Notes: generated by a model from the sequence alone, not told the origin. DNA of 35,366 nucleotides from an uncultured Lachnospiraceae bacterium (GCA_900316805.1 ONEJ01000022.1:1-35366), one strand, 5' to 3'; numbered from the stretch's first letter, positions 7,800-16,344 are shown. Numbers and translations are program-made.

Positions 7800-8873
7800 C
7801 TAGTCACCAAAGCTGATTCCGATTCTCTTTGCTTCTTTGATCATCTGGCTGTCCGGATCAACGGTCTTAAGCTTACCTGCCACATCAGCCAGTGGAACAC
7901 GCTTTGTCTTGTTGTTGATCATGGCGATCATGCAACCATACTCCTGATCCATAATAGCCTTTGCCGCTGCCGATCCCAGTCTCGTACAAAGTACACGATC
8001 ATACGGACATGGGCTTCCGCCTCTCTGGGTATGTCCCGGAACGGCAACCCGTACCTCTGTACCGCAGACCTCTTTAATCTTATCTGCGATCTCATAAGAT
8101 ACAGACGGATATTTCCGATCCGCAATCTTTGCCTTATATTCTTTCTTGGAAAGAGCTGCATCCTCCTTTGATATTGCTCCCTCAGCAACAGCCAGAATTG
8201 TAAATCCTTTACCATCCTTGGTGCGCTTATGGATTGCCTCTACCACCTTATCGATATCGTATGGAATCTCCGGAAGAAGAATAATGTCGGCTCCACCGGC
8301 AATTCCTGCATACAAGGTCAGCCATCCTACTTTATGCCCCATGACCTCCACAATGAACACACGGTTATGGGAAGCTGCAGTAGTATGAATACAGTCGATG
8401 GCATCCGTTGCGATGTTAATGGCACTCTGGAAACCAAAGGTAACATCCGTTCCGTAAATATCATTGTCAATGGTCTTCGGAAGATGGATAATGTTCAGTC
8501 CCTCCTCCCGCAGCAGATTAGCAGTCTTCTGGGTTCCGTTGCCGCCAAGGATCACCAGGCAGTCCAGATTCAGCTTGTGGTAGGTCTGCTTCATAGCCTC
8601 CACCTTATCCAGTCCGTTGTCATCCGGCACCCTCATCAGTTTGAAGGGCTGACGGGAGGATCCTAAGATCGTGCCGCCCTTGGTCAGTATTCCGGAAAAA
8701 TCCCTGGAAGTTAACAGACGGTAATTTCCGTATATCAGTCCCTTATATCCATTCTCAAATCCATAGATCTCCAACTCGTCCACATTGGTGGTAAGGCCCT
8801 TCACAACACCTCTCATGGCTGCATTTAAAGCCTGACAATCGCCTCCGCTTGTCAGCATTCCAATTCTCATCAT
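7800..8873 (-). CDS. 6-phosphofructokinase (group III-like)
   Basis: A 357-residue PFK that phosphorylates fructose 6-phosphate in glycolysis. Seen: GMLTSGGDCQALN at the start, GTILGSSR, GGNGT (110-114), PKTIDND (132-138), VEVMGHKVGWL and the substrate loop GHTQRGGSP. It is longer than the 320-residue bacterial ATP-PFK. Two positions that govern phosphoryl donor use are notable: the Asp of GGDG is Asn112, and Lys133 precedes TIDND as in PPi-type and group III enzymes, while the next residue is Gly as in ATP enzymes. Donor specificity (ATP or pyrophosphate) is therefore uncertain. An AGGAGG site lies 8 bases before the first ATG. Confidence 0.88.
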   Translation of the reverse strand: MMRIGMLTSGGDCQALNAAMRGVVKGLTTNVDELEIYGFENGYKGLIYGNYRLLTSRDFSGILTKGGTILGSSRQPFKLMRVPDDNGLDKVEAMKQTYHKLNLDCLVILGGNGTQKTANLLREEGLNIIHLPKTIDNDIYGTDVTFGFQSAINIATDAIDCIHTTAASHNRVFIVEVMGHKVGWLTLYAGIAGGADIILLPEIPYDIDKVVEAIHKRTKDGKGFTILAVAEGAISKEDAALSKKEYKAKIADRKYPSVSYEIADKIKEVCGTEVRVAVPGHTQRGGSPCPYDRVLCTRLGSAAAKAIMDQEYGCMIAMINNKTKRVPLADVAGKLKTVDPDSQMIKEAKRIGISFGD

Positions 8874-8924
8874 GTGCGTTTCCTCCTATTTGATCTTTTA
8901 TTATCTCCAAATAACTCTTTTCCT

Positions 8925-8953
8925 ATTATAGTATAAAACCCTTTATTCCACAA
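8925..8953 (-). promoter_or_regulatory. Promoter of pfkA and the downstream dnaX operon
   Basis: On the minus strand TTGTGG (8948-8953) and a perfect TATAAT (8925-8930) are separated by 17 bases. Transcription would start near 8918, giving a leader of about 45 bases before the AGGAGG site of pfkA. Confidence 0.6.
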
Positions 8954-8979
8954 GATAAAAAGAACTTAAGATTCCGTGC

Positions 8980-9008
8980 TTGAAAACCTCTGTAGTTTTG
9001 AGTATAAT
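8980..9008 (+). promoter_or_regulatory. Promoter of tRNA-Ser
   Basis: On the plus strand TTGAAA (8980-8985) and TATAAT (9003-9008) are separated by exactly 17 bases. The -10 box ends 15 bases before the mature 5' end of the tRNA, so the start point would be just upstream of it. Confidence 0.8.
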
Positions 9009-9023
9009 GAAAAAGTATCCTTT

Positions 9024-9113
9024 GGAGAGTTGTCCGAGTGGTCGAAGGTGCCGCACTCGAAATGCGGTTTGCGTCTAATAGACGCAACGAGGGTTCGAAT
9101 CCCTTGCTCTCCG
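9024..9113 (+). tRNA. tRNA-Ser, anticodon CGA
   Basis: The acceptor stem GGAGAGT pairs with GCTCTCC (one G-U), with discriminator G at 9113. The anticodon stem CCGCA/TGCGG closes the loop CTCGAAA, giving anticodon CGA, which reads UCG. The long variable arm (stem of GCGTC and GACGC) is the class II mark of serine tRNAs, and the T loop TTCGAAT is standard. The 3' CCA is not encoded and must be added. It is a stand-alone gene with its own promoter and a terminator 14 bases downstream. Confidence 0.97.
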
Positions 9114-9126
9114 TTCTATGATCATT

Positions 9127-9162
9127 AAAAATCCCCGGCGGGAACACCACCGGGGATTTTTA
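9127..9162. terminator. Bidirectional terminator between tRNA-Ser and the Arg-rich protein gene
   Basis: The stem ATCCCCGG/CCGGGGAT is flanked by A residues on the left and T residues on the right, so it can end transcription from both sides. It serves the plus-strand tRNA and the converging minus-strand CarD operon. Confidence 0.9.
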
Positions 9163-9166
9163 TAAT

Positions 9167-9520
9167 TTATTCTGCCTGTTCATTCTGGGGTCTTCGGCCA
9201 TCTCTGCCACGGCGTCTTCTATGACTGCCCTGCTCCTGAGATCGGTGAGCATCATTATGCTCCGATTCCTGCCGGCCGCTTCGTTCCCTGTCATTGCGAC
9301 GATTATTCTCCGGAACTGGACGCTCTTTTTTACGTCCGATATACACATTCCACTTCATATAGGCTTCTTGGGCATTCTTGGACTTATAAATCACATCCCG
9401 TTCTTCTCCTACAATGTCCGTAATGCTGTACCAACCCTTATCATACTGGAATTCTGCAGTTTTCCCTTCCAGTTCCTTGCTGCCAAGAACAAATTTATGT
9501 ATTGCCTGCTGCTGTGCCAT
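9167..9520 (-). CDS. Small protein with Arg-rich disordered tail, unknown function
   Basis: I do not recognise this family. The 117-residue protein has a folded N-terminal part (about residues 1-65) with alternating strands, HKFVLGSKELEGKTAEFQY and GWYSITDIVGEERDVIYKS, and a polar tail (66-117) dense in Arg, Glu, Gln and Asn, including HRRRRGRDGRR. Such tails often contact nucleic acid, but that is only inference. The start is ATG at 9518-9520, preceded by GGAGGAAGGAGA; an earlier in-frame codon would extend it by 11 residues without a better site. It overlaps the CarD-like gene by 26 bases, so both are likely co-transcribed. Confidence 0.7.
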   Translation of the reverse strand: MAQQQAIHKFVLGSKELEGKTAEFQYDKGWYSITDIVGEERDVIYKSKNAQEAYMKWNVYIGRKKERPVPENNRRNDRERSGRQESEHNDAHRSQEQGSHRRRRGRDGRRPQNEQAE

Positions 9521-9812
9521 TTTCGCTCTCCTTCCTCCGTAATACGTAATCAACAGCTTCCTTTAATCTTTCATTTTTTGAAAGTTCCTCCGATCCCAGA
9601 AGCTCTTTCGCTTCTTCGGGGGTAAACATCTCCCGCAGCTTCACCTGATGGTGTTCTACGGGAATATACGATACTTTGGATGTGTCAAATACGGAGCGGA
9701 GCACATAATAGGGAATTCCCTTCTCTCCCTTGGATGCGGAAAGAGATACAATATTGTCCACCCGGCATACGCCCTGCGTCTCGCTGTATATGATCTGTTT
9801 CTTCTCAAACAT
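9495..9812 (-). CDS. CarD-family transcriptional regulator
   Basis: A 105-residue protein carrying the CarD/TRCF RNA polymerase interaction domain: FEKKQIIYSETQGVCRVDNI at the N-terminus and YYVLRSVFDTSKVSYIPVE around residues 35-53, followed by a helical C-terminal half (FTPEEAKELLGSEEL). CarD proteins bind the RNA polymerase beta subunit and stabilise open complexes, often at rRNA promoters. It is shorter than mycobacterial CarD (about 162 residues) but close to Firmicute homologues. The ATG at 9810-9812 is preferred over a GTG two codons earlier because AGAGGTGA lies 6 bases before it. Confidence 0.85.
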   Translation of the reverse strand: MFEKKQIIYSETQGVCRVDNIVSLSASKGEKGIPYYVLRSVFDTSKVSYIPVEHHQVKLREMFTPEEAKELLGSEELSKNERLKEAVDYVLRRKESENGTAAGNT

Positions 9813-9845
9813 AGACACTCACCTCTGAATCGTTGCGCTGTGTCT

Positions 9846-9873
9846 ATCATACCACAACCTACAGGTTTTTCAA
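9846..9873 (-). promoter_or_regulatory. Promoter of the CarD operon
   Basis: On the minus strand TTGAAA (9868-9873) and TATGAT (9846-9851) are spaced by 16 bases. The expected start near 9839 gives a leader of about 27 bases carrying AGAGGTGA. Confidence 0.6.
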
Positions 9874-9905
9874 AATTCTTTTTATAAAATCCGTGTGTAA
9901 AATAT

Positions 9906-11069
9906 CTACCGCAGTCTCGTGCGGATATCTGATAAGCGGTCCAACGCTGCCGTCAGAGTAGCATCCTGTTTTGCGAAATGAACCCGCACCAGATGTCTCA
10001 CATCCTCTTTAAAAAAGCTGAAGCCCGGTACAGCCGCTACTCCCACCCTTTTCGCCATATCAATGCAAAACTGCTCGTCATCCTCATATCCAAATTCACT
10101 GATATCCATGAGAACGTAGTAAGCCCCCTGGGGTCTAGTAAAGTTCAGTCCGATCTGCTCCAAGCCTCCCAGAAACAGATCTCTCTTATGGGTATAGGTT
10201 TCCTGCAGTTTCTCATAGTAGGAATCCTCAAACTGTAGTCCCACATTTGCTGCCTCCATAAGAGGAGCCGCCGCCCCCACAGTCAGAAAATCATGGACTT
10301 TTTTCACCCGGTCAATAATTTCCGGCGACGCGATCACGTAGCCCAGACGCCAGCCCGTAACGGAATAGGTCTTGGACAGGGAATTACAGATGATGGTCCG
10401 CTCCTTCATGCCGGGCAGTGCGGAAATATACTGGTGCTGGCTGGGTGCATACACAATGTGCTCATAGACCTCATCGGTAATCACGTAAATGTCATATTTT
10501 ATGGCAAGATCCGATATGATCTGCAGTTCCTCTTTGGTAAACACTTTACCGCAGGGATTGGATGGGTTGCAGAGAATCAGTGCCTTAACTTCTTCCTGTT
10601 TTATAGCAGCTTCCAGCTGATCTGCATCAAAATCAAAGGCCGGCGGCACAAGAGGTACATAAATTGGCTCCGCCCCGCTTAAGATTGCATCTGCTCCGTA
10701 ATTTTCATAAAAAGGCGAAAACACCACCACCTTATCTCCCGGATTGCACACAGACAGCATCGCTGCCATCATGGCCTCCGTGCTGCCGCAGGTCACTACG
10801 ATCTCACTAGCCGGATCCACCGACACCCCTGAAAAATGCTCCTGCTTTCTGGCCAGTGCCTCTCTGAAATTCGCAGCACCAAAGGTCACGGCATACTGAT
10901 GTGGTCCCTCTTTCGCCACCTGAGCCAGCCGGTTCATAATCTCTTCCGGCGGATTAAAATCAGGAAAGCCCTGAGATAAATTGATTGCATCATATTTCAA
11001 TGCAACTCTTGTCATCCTACGAATCACGGAATCGGTGAAGGTTGCTGTGCGGTTACTTAATTTTTTCAT
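9906..11069 (-). CDS. Class I/II PLP-dependent aminotransferase
   Basis: A 387-residue fold-type I aminotransferase. The N-terminal INLSQGFPDFNPP motif is typical of the kynurenine/glutamine aminotransferase-like (PatA/YbdL-like) branch. The PLP site shows D199 in ITDEVYEH and the Schiff-base lysine K233 in NSLSKTYSVTGWRLGY; the substrate-carboxylate arginine is expected in the C-terminal RHLVRVHF. It would convert an amino acid and a 2-oxoacid; the specific donor cannot be read. It lies at the end of the catabolic cluster, separated from the next aminotransferase by a 94-base gap holding a perfect palindrome, so it may have its own control. Confidence 0.88.
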   Translation of the reverse strand: MKKLSNRTATFTDSVIRRMTRVALKYDAINLSQGFPDFNPPEEIMNRLAQVAKEGPHQYAVTFGAANFREALARKQEHFSGVSVDPASEIVVTCGSTEAMMAAMLSVCNPGDKVVVFSPFYENYGADAILSGAEPIYVPLVPPAFDFDADQLEAAIKQEEVKALILCNPSNPCGKVFTKEELQIISDLAIKYDIYVITDEVYEHIVYAPSQHQYISALPGMKERTIICNSLSKTYSVTGWRLGYVIASPEIIDRVKKVHDFLTVGAAAPLMEAANVGLQFEDSYYEKLQETYTHKRDLFLGGLEQIGLNFTRPQGAYYVLMDISEFGYEDDEQFCIDMAKRVGVAAVPGFSFFKEDVRHLVRVHFAKQDATLTAALDRLSDIRTRLR

Positions 11070-11097
11070 TTATAAATTCATCCTTTCCAAAAAATAA

Positions 11098-11130
11098 CAG
11101 AATTGTTATACTCATAGTATAACAATTCTG
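11098..11130. promoter_or_regulatory. Perfect 14-bp inverted repeat, operator or terminator
   Basis: The arms CAGAATTGTTATAC and GTATAACAATTCTG are exact complements across the 5-base spacer TCATA. It lies 29 bases upstream of the aminotransferase at 9906 and 32 bases after the stop of the one at 11163. In the minus-strand transcript it is followed by a T-rich run, so a weak terminator is possible. Its AT-rich perfect symmetry equally fits a dimeric repressor site. Confidence 0.6.
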
Positions 11131-11162
11131 CTAATAAAAGACAAATATAGATGTTTTCTTTC

Positions 11163-12350
11163 TTAAGCACCTGACACAAAAGTATTAATTCTGGTAAGCC
11201 CTTCCTCAAGCCTCTCATAACTACAGGTATACGCGATTCGTATCACAGTGTGACACCCCTGCCCCATGCTGTCTGCCGGAACCACCGCCACATGATACTT
11301 TTCTAACAATTGTTCAGAAAACTCTTTGCCATTCATACCAGTCTCAGAAACATCCACCAGAATGTAAAACGCTCCATCCGGTACGCAGAATCCCAGTTTC
11401 CCTGTCTCTGCAAGTTTTTGCACAACCAGATTTCTGCGCTTTTCGAACTGCTGCACCATACGCTCCGCTTCCTTTTGCGTTTCAGGAAGCTCAAGTGCAT
11501 CTGCAATTCCATACTGCAGAAATGTCGGTGAACATGTACTGCAATAGGTATGGAACTTAATGATTGCCTGAACAAACCTTTCATCCGCTGCGATATACCC
11601 AATTCGCCATCCTGTCATGGCGTATGTTTTGGAAAATCCGCTGATCAAAATCAAACGTTCCTTCATATCTGGGAATTCAGCAATTGAACAGGCCTTTTTC
11701 CCATCATAAACAATATCTGCATATATCTCATCAGAGATAACCAGCATATTCTTCTCTCTGATAAAGCGGCATAATTCTTCCAGCCTGTCCTTTTCGAATA
11801 CCACACCGGTAGGATTGCCGGGATTATTGATGACAATCCCTTTGGTCTTATCCGTGACTGCCCTTTTGATATCCTCCATATTAATCTGATAATGCTCTTC
11901 TTTTCTAAGAGGCACCTCCACAAACTTTGCCCCGGACATTTTGATCAGATTTTCGTATGTAATAAATGCCGGTGTCAGAACAATCACCTCATCTCCCGCT
12001 CCAAACAAAGATAAAATGGTATTGTTCAAAGCCTCTGCGGCTCCCGTAGTCACAAGGATTTCATTCTCACTGTTGTAGCTGCAGCCTGTTTTTCTCCTGA
12101 TACGCTCTGCAACAGCGTCTCTTAGTTCCCTGACACCATAGGCAGAAGCATAATGGGTTTTATTTTCCTGCAAAGCCCGGATTGTGGCATCCTTAATGGG
12201 CTGCGGTGTATCAAAGTCAGGTTCTCCTGCGCTGAATGAAATCACGTCATCGTACTGCTGCTTCATTGCCGCAGCCCGGTCCATAAAATCACGAATTGGA
12301 GATTCCTTCGCAGGTGCCAGTAAAGCAGACTCTTCATATATCCGGTTCAT
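11163..12350 (-). CDS. Class I/II aminotransferase (aspartate aminotransferase-like)
   Basis: A 395-residue fold-type I enzyme with the aspartate aminotransferase Ib-like motifs ISFSAGEPDFDTP, NNPGNPTG, D207 in ISDEIYADIVY and PLP lysine K241 in SGFSKTYAMTGWRIGY; a C-terminal VIRIAYTCS carries the likely substrate-carboxylate Arg. It transfers an amino group between an amino acid and a 2-oxoacid. The start is ATG at 12348-12350, seven bases after GAGGAG; a longer frame would run into the upstream gene. It begins one base after the class III aminotransferase stop, firmly in the catabolic operon. It shares only general fold with the enzyme at 9906, so the two are not recent duplicates. Confidence 0.88.
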   Translation of the reverse strand: MNRIYEESALLAPAKESPIRDFMDRAAAMKQQYDDVISFSAGEPDFDTPQPIKDATIRALQENKTHYASAYGVRELRDAVAERIRRKTGCSYNSENEILVTTGAAEALNNTILSLFGAGDEVIVLTPAFITYENLIKMSGAKFVEVPLRKEEHYQINMEDIKRAVTDKTKGIVINNPGNPTGVVFEKDRLEELCRFIREKNMLVISDEIYADIVYDGKKACSIAEFPDMKERLILISGFSKTYAMTGWRIGYIAADERFVQAIIKFHTYCSTCSPTFLQYGIADALELPETQKEAERMVQQFEKRRNLVVQKLAETGKLGFCVPDGAFYILVDVSETGMNGKEFSEQLLEKYHVAVVPADSMGQGCHTVIRIAYTCSYERLEEGLTRINTFVSGA

Positions 12351-12351
12351 A

Positions 12352-13617
12352 CTAATGCTCCTCTCCGGCCAGCACCTCAATCATACTCTTTTCCAATATC
12401 TCAAAGAGCTCATCACAGTATTCCTTTGTACATAATAAGCCGGGAATAAACTGTAAAACATATTCATCAAATCTTGCATTGATGGCCCATACACCGTTTC
12501 TCGCCAATGCCTGCATCATCTTTTTGCCACCATCGGGAACATGGAATGAGAGACCAATGATCAATCCTTTCTGTGTATAATTGGTCAAAAATTCCGGATA
12601 CTTCTTATGCAGTTCTTCAAATTTACCTGCCATATAAGAGGAAAGCATTTCCACATTAGCAACGGTACTGTCCCTCAGGGTAATATCAAGGACTTTTCCT
12701 GCGACTGCACATCCCAGCTCTGAACCGCCAAAGGTAGATGTGTGCAAACGTCCGATCTCTGTTACCCACTTACCGGCTTCCCTGGTCATAATGGTTGCTG
12801 CTACCGGATACATACCTCCCGATAATCCCTTACCACATACGATCACATCCGGGTTCACCCCTTCACTGCTAATTGCCCACAACTGTCCTGAACGCATCAT
12901 TCCGGTCTGTGTCTCATCTGCAATGTACATGGTTCCGTATTTTTCACATAATTCCTTTACCTTCTTCAAATAGCCCGGTGCCGGAATCTTAAATCCGTAT
13001 GTTGCTGGAACCGTCTCAATGATAACACCGGCAACATCTTCATTCTTTAACACATTCTCCATCGCCTCAACATCATCCATGGGAACCTGGAGAAAATCTG
13101 CGTTATCCTGCCCGCACAAAAAGGGATCTTTGAAAAATGGATCTCCTGTATTAAGCGCAAGACCGGTATGTCCATGATAACATTTTTCAAGGGACACAAT
13201 TTTTCTGCGCTTGGTAGCATAACGGACGGATTTGATAGAGACATCAACAGCCTCACCTCCGCAGCTGGAAAAAATCGCATACTGCATACCCGGAGTAGAA
13301 GCTTTTACAAGTTTCTCTGCCAGATAACCACGTGTCACGGAACCAAAATGATGATTTCCAATATCAAACTCCTCGGAAGCCTCCAGCAAACGCTCCCTGA
13401 CCTCCTTATTTCTGTGTCCCAGATTAAAGGTACCGCCATTCAAATGCAGGTTCATATACCGTTTTCCGTCAACATCCCAGAAATAATAGCCCTCTCTTTT
13501 TCCAATCATGATGGGGATATCCTCATCATACCAATACTGGGTTCTGCTGGGATTCCAATAGGTCAGACATCTCTCCTTTGATTTCTCTTTGCTGTATTCT
13601 TCATTATCCAAAAACAT
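12352..13617 (-). CDS. Class III PLP-dependent aminotransferase or phospho-lyase
   Basis: A 421-residue class III enzyme of the ornithine/4-aminobutyrate aminotransferase type. Seen: YFWDVDGKRYMNL near the N-terminus, NLGHRNKEV, the SSCGGEAVD phosphate loop, KCYHGHTG, D234 in IADETQTGMMRSG and PLP lysine K263 in VCGKGLSGGMYP, then LHTSTFGGSELGC. Members transaminate omega-amines or amino acids; some eliminate phosphate from phosphorylated amino alcohols (ethanolamine phosphate and 5-phosphohydroxylysine phospho-lyases). The kinase gene at 16359 in the same operon makes the latter worth considering, but residues that would decide it are not known to me. GGAGGA lies 8 bases before the ATG at 13615-13617, and the upstream stop is one base away. 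Confidence 0.85.
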   Translation of the reverse strand: MFLDNEEYSKEKSKERCLTYWNPSRTQYWYDEDIPIMIGKREGYYFWDVDGKRYMNLHLNGGTFNLGHRNKEVRERLLEASEEFDIGNHHFGSVTRGYLAEKLVKASTPGMQYAIFSSCGGEAVDVSIKSVRYATKRRKIVSLEKCYHGHTGLALNTGDPFFKDPFLCGQDNADFLQVPMDDVEAMENVLKNEDVAGVIIETVPATYGFKIPAPGYLKKVKELCEKYGTMYIADETQTGMMRSGQLWAISSEGVNPDVIVCGKGLSGGMYPVAATIMTREAGKWVTEIGRLHTSTFGGSELGCAVAGKVLDITLRDSTVANVEMLSSYMAGKFEELHKKYPEFLTNYTQKGLIIGLSFHVPDGGKKMMQALARNGVWAINARFDEYVLQFIPGLLCTKEYCDELFEILEKSMIEVLAGEEH

Positions 13618-13618
13618 G

Positions 13619-15190
13619 TTATGCTTCCTCCTTTGCATCATATACACATTGTCCATTTACATAGGTTTTCAAAACTTTGGTATCCTTAATTTCCCTGCCC
13701 GGGATGTGGAAAATATCTCTGTCTATCACAATAAAATCTGCAAGTTTCCCCGGTTCCAGTGTTCCTTTGATATCCTCCTCATAGGATGAGTAGGCGGCAT
13801 TTTTTGTATACATACACACTGCATCATACACAGACAGGCGCTCCTTGGGCTGCCAGCCGCCTTCCGGCAGTTCATTTCCGTCCTGGCGCATTACTACAGA
13901 ATAAATGCCCCAGAAAGGATCCACCGGTTCTACCGGTGCATCAGAGCTTGCCGTCAGCATGATTCCGTTTTTCCTCAGGGTATTCCACGCATAGGACAGT
14001 TTCAGCCGGTCTTCTCCCAGGCGGTCAATAGACCACCAGATGTTGGTGTTGGATGTATAGCCCGGCTGAATGTCCACGATCATTGGCAGCTTCTTAATTC
14101 TTTCAATCAGATCCGGCCGCATAACCGTGCCATGTATCAGACGAAATCTCACATCCGGCTTGGGATTCTCCCGGTAACAGGTCTCCATGGCATCAACTGC
14201 AATTTCGATTCCTTTGTCACCAATGGCGTGAATTCCCACCTGCAGATCCTGTTCATAGGCCTGTCTGCATAGTTCTGTGATACTTTCTTTCGAATAATTC
14301 AGAATCCCACATTCCCCAGGTGCATCCGAATAGGGTTCTGACAAAGCAGCATCTCTTGTCCCCAGGGAACCATCTGAATATATTTTGAAAAAACCATATT
14401 TCAGAAAATCATTTCCGAATCCGGTCTTCATACAAAAGGAAGGAAATTCATCAAAATTAAGATAAACCCTTACCGGAAGGCGGTTTTCCTCATATAATTC
14501 CTGATACAGATTGGTATATTCCATTGCTCCCACAAATTTTCCCTGTATGGGATGAATGCCGGTAATTCCAAAAGAAGACATCTGCTTTAATGCCCGGAAC
14601 AACACTTCCTTTTTGCTGTCCTTATCCGGACATTTCTCTGGAATCAGTTTTAATACCTGCTCCATCCTGGTCTCTCTGACTACGCCGTCTGGACAGTCTG
14701 TGATCCCCGCAAGCTCCAGAGCTTTGGAATTTACAACACAGATATGCATACAGTATCTGGTAATTATAATCGGTTGTTCACTGCTCACTTCATCCAGATC
14801 TTTTACCGAAGGCAGTTTTTTATCCGGAAATTTCTGCTCATCAAAGCCAAAGCCCAGCAGCCAGTCCCCGTTACCCAATTGATTTTTACTTTTGGTAATT
14901 CTAAGTTCTTCCTTTATCTGCCCGATATTGGTACACTTTTTCAGATCAGCCTCTAAAAGCTTTTCCGCATAATGAAAGGTATGCTGATGGCAGTCAATCA
15001 TTCCCGGCAGTACAATCCGCCCCTGAAGATCAACCTGTTCTTTTGCATGAATACTTTTAATTTCATCATCAGATCCCACTGCAATAATTTTACCGTCACG
15101 TACAGAAAAGGCAGTTTTAAACTCATTTTCATGGGTCATCTGATAAACAATACCATTAAAATAATTTACATCTGCTTCATAAATTTTCAT
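13619..15190 (-). CDS. Amidohydrolase family 3 (YtcJ-like)
   Basis: A 523-residue metal-dependent hydrolase of the YtcJ / N-substituted formamide deformylase type. Seen: VLPGMIDCHQHTFHYAE (about residues 64-80) with the HxH metal ligands, GLHAIGD-like VGIHAIGDKGIE with another His near residue 323, FRLIHGT with the next His, the ASSDAPVEPVDPFWGIYSV motif with the metal-binding Asp, and the C-terminal GKLADFIVIDRDIF. It hydrolyses an amide or formamide bond; the substrate is unknown. The start is not secure: ATG at 15188-15190 has only weak GGTAG upstream, and a GTG at 15200-15202 overlapping the previous gene is possible. It sits between the alcohol dehydrogenase and the class III enzyme in the operon. 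Confidence 0.85.
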   Translation of the reverse strand: MKIYEADVNYFNGIVYQMTHENEFKTAFSVRDGKIIAVGSDDEIKSIHAKEQVDLQGRIVLPGMIDCHQHTFHYAEKLLEADLKKCTNIGQIKEELRITKSKNQLGNGDWLLGFGFDEQKFPDKKLPSVKDLDEVSSEQPIIITRYCMHICVVNSKALELAGITDCPDGVVRETRMEQVLKLIPEKCPDKDSKKEVLFRALKQMSSFGITGIHPIQGKFVGAMEYTNLYQELYEENRLPVRVYLNFDEFPSFCMKTGFGNDFLKYGFFKIYSDGSLGTRDAALSEPYSDAPGECGILNYSKESITELCRQAYEQDLQVGIHAIGDKGIEIAVDAMETCYRENPKPDVRFRLIHGTVMRPDLIERIKKLPMIVDIQPGYTSNTNIWWSIDRLGEDRLKLSYAWNTLRKNGIMLTASSDAPVEPVDPFWGIYSVVMRQDGNELPEGGWQPKERLSVYDAVCMYTKNAAYSSYEEDIKGTLEPGKLADFIVIDRDIFHIPGREIKDTKVLKTYVNGQCVYDAKEEA

Positions 15191-15195
15191 TTTAT

Positions 15196-16344
15196 CTACC
15201 ACGCTTTATCTAAGATATATTTCACTTTATCTTCCGTTAGCGGAACAGGATTACAGTCCAGCAGACGATATGCCATGGTTTCCCTGACAATCCGCGGCAC
15301 CATCTCTTCCGTTAGTCCCAGCTGCCCAAGCCCTTTCTCCATTTCATAATCCTTCAGCCACTGCTTTACGATTGTTACTGCATCCTCGGCTGCCTCTGCG
15401 CCATGGCGTGTACTCCCAAGAAGCTTTCCAATTTCTGCATATCTCTCCGGGCATCCCGGAATATTCATCTCCATGACATGGGGAAGCAGCAAGGCATTTG
15501 CCAGTCCATGGGGAATCGGCAAGAGACCTCCCACAGCTTGGGAAATTCCATGCACCGCCCCTAAGCCTCCATTAGCAAAGGCAGCTGCAGCCATCATGCT
15601 GGCGATTTCCATGTTCCTTCGGGCTTCCAGCTGATCCGGATTCTGTGCAGCAACGGGAAGATTATGTGCGATCAGCGTGATGGCCTCCTTTGCGTACATA
15701 TCACTGAAAGGATTGGCGCGTTTAGAAGTGTAAGCTTCAATGGCATGGGTCAATGCATCCATCCCGGTTGATACCGTCACCGAAAAAGGCATCTCACGGT
15801 GCAGTTTTGTATCTACAATAACCATCTGCGGAATCAGAAGCCGGTTTGTAACCGAAAGTTTTACCTGTCTTGCCTCATCTTCTATGACGGCGGCAGCTGT
15901 AACCTCACTGCCGCTTCCTGCTGTCGTTGGAATTGCAATCACAGGTACCGGTGGATTTTCAACACTTTTGCTCCCACCAAATAAATACTCTCTGATGCCT
16001 CCCTCATTTGTTGCCAGCATTGCTGCCGCCTTCGCCTGATCAATAATACTGCCGCCACCGATTGCCATTACAATGTCACAGGCCTCTTCACGAACAGCCT
16101 CCGCAAGGGCATCTACGCCTTCCACCGTGGGCTCCGCCTGCGGGCTGATATATGTCCTGCAAACAATCTGCTTCGACGCAAGGGTCTCCATAATCTCCAC
16201 AAAATAAGGTATTTTCGATACATGCCTTCCTGTAATAACAAAAATCCTTTTTCCCTTAAGTTCCCTGCAGCAATCTGCAACAATCTCTACCGTATCTGCC
16301 CCACAATAGATTCTGCCCGGCGGCTGAAATACATAACTGCTCAT
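15196..16344 (-). CDS. Iron-containing alcohol dehydrogenase
   Basis: A 382-residue group III NAD(P)-dependent alcohol dehydrogenase. Seen: the nucleotide-binding GGGSIIDQAKAAA, IPTTAGSGSEVT, TGMDALTHAIEAYTS with a metal-ligand His, and the second signature GLGAVHGISQAVGG through IPHGLANALLLPHV with two more His ligands. It interconverts an alcohol and an aldehyde or ketone. In this operon it could act on the aldehyde left after amine removal. Tandem ATGs open the frame; the second (16342-16344) is 6 bases from GGGAGG and is preferred over the first, only 3 bases away. It follows the kinase gene by 14 bases. Confidence 0.88.
   Translation of the reverse strand: MSSYVFQPPGRIYCGADTVEIVADCCRELKGKRIFVITGRHVSKIPYFVEIMETLASKQIVCRTYISPQAEPTVEGVDALAEAVREEACDIVMAIGGGSIIDQAKAAAMLATNEGGIREYLFGGSKSVENPPVPVIAIPTTAGSGSEVTAAAVIEDEARQVKLSVTNRLLIPQMVIVDTKLHREMPFSVTVSTGMDALTHAIEAYTSKRANPFSDMYAKEAITLIAHNLPVAAQNPDQLEARRNMEIASMMAAAAFANGGLGAVHGISQAVGGLLPIPHGLANALLLPHVMEMNIPGCPERYAEIGKLLGSTRHGAEAAEDAVTIVKQWLKDYEMEKGLGQLGLTEEMVPRIVRETMAYRLLDCNPVPLTEDKVKYILDKAW

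Noticed and set aside
8926-9150. A 74-codon minus-strand frame across the tRNA-Ser region
   Set aside because: It is the antisense of the tRNA and its terminator, with no ribosome binding site.
9906-12350. Recent duplication of the two class I aminotransferases
   Set aside because: They share the fold-type I motifs but differ throughout in sequence, including the N-terminal motif and PLP-lysine context, so they belong to different subgroups.
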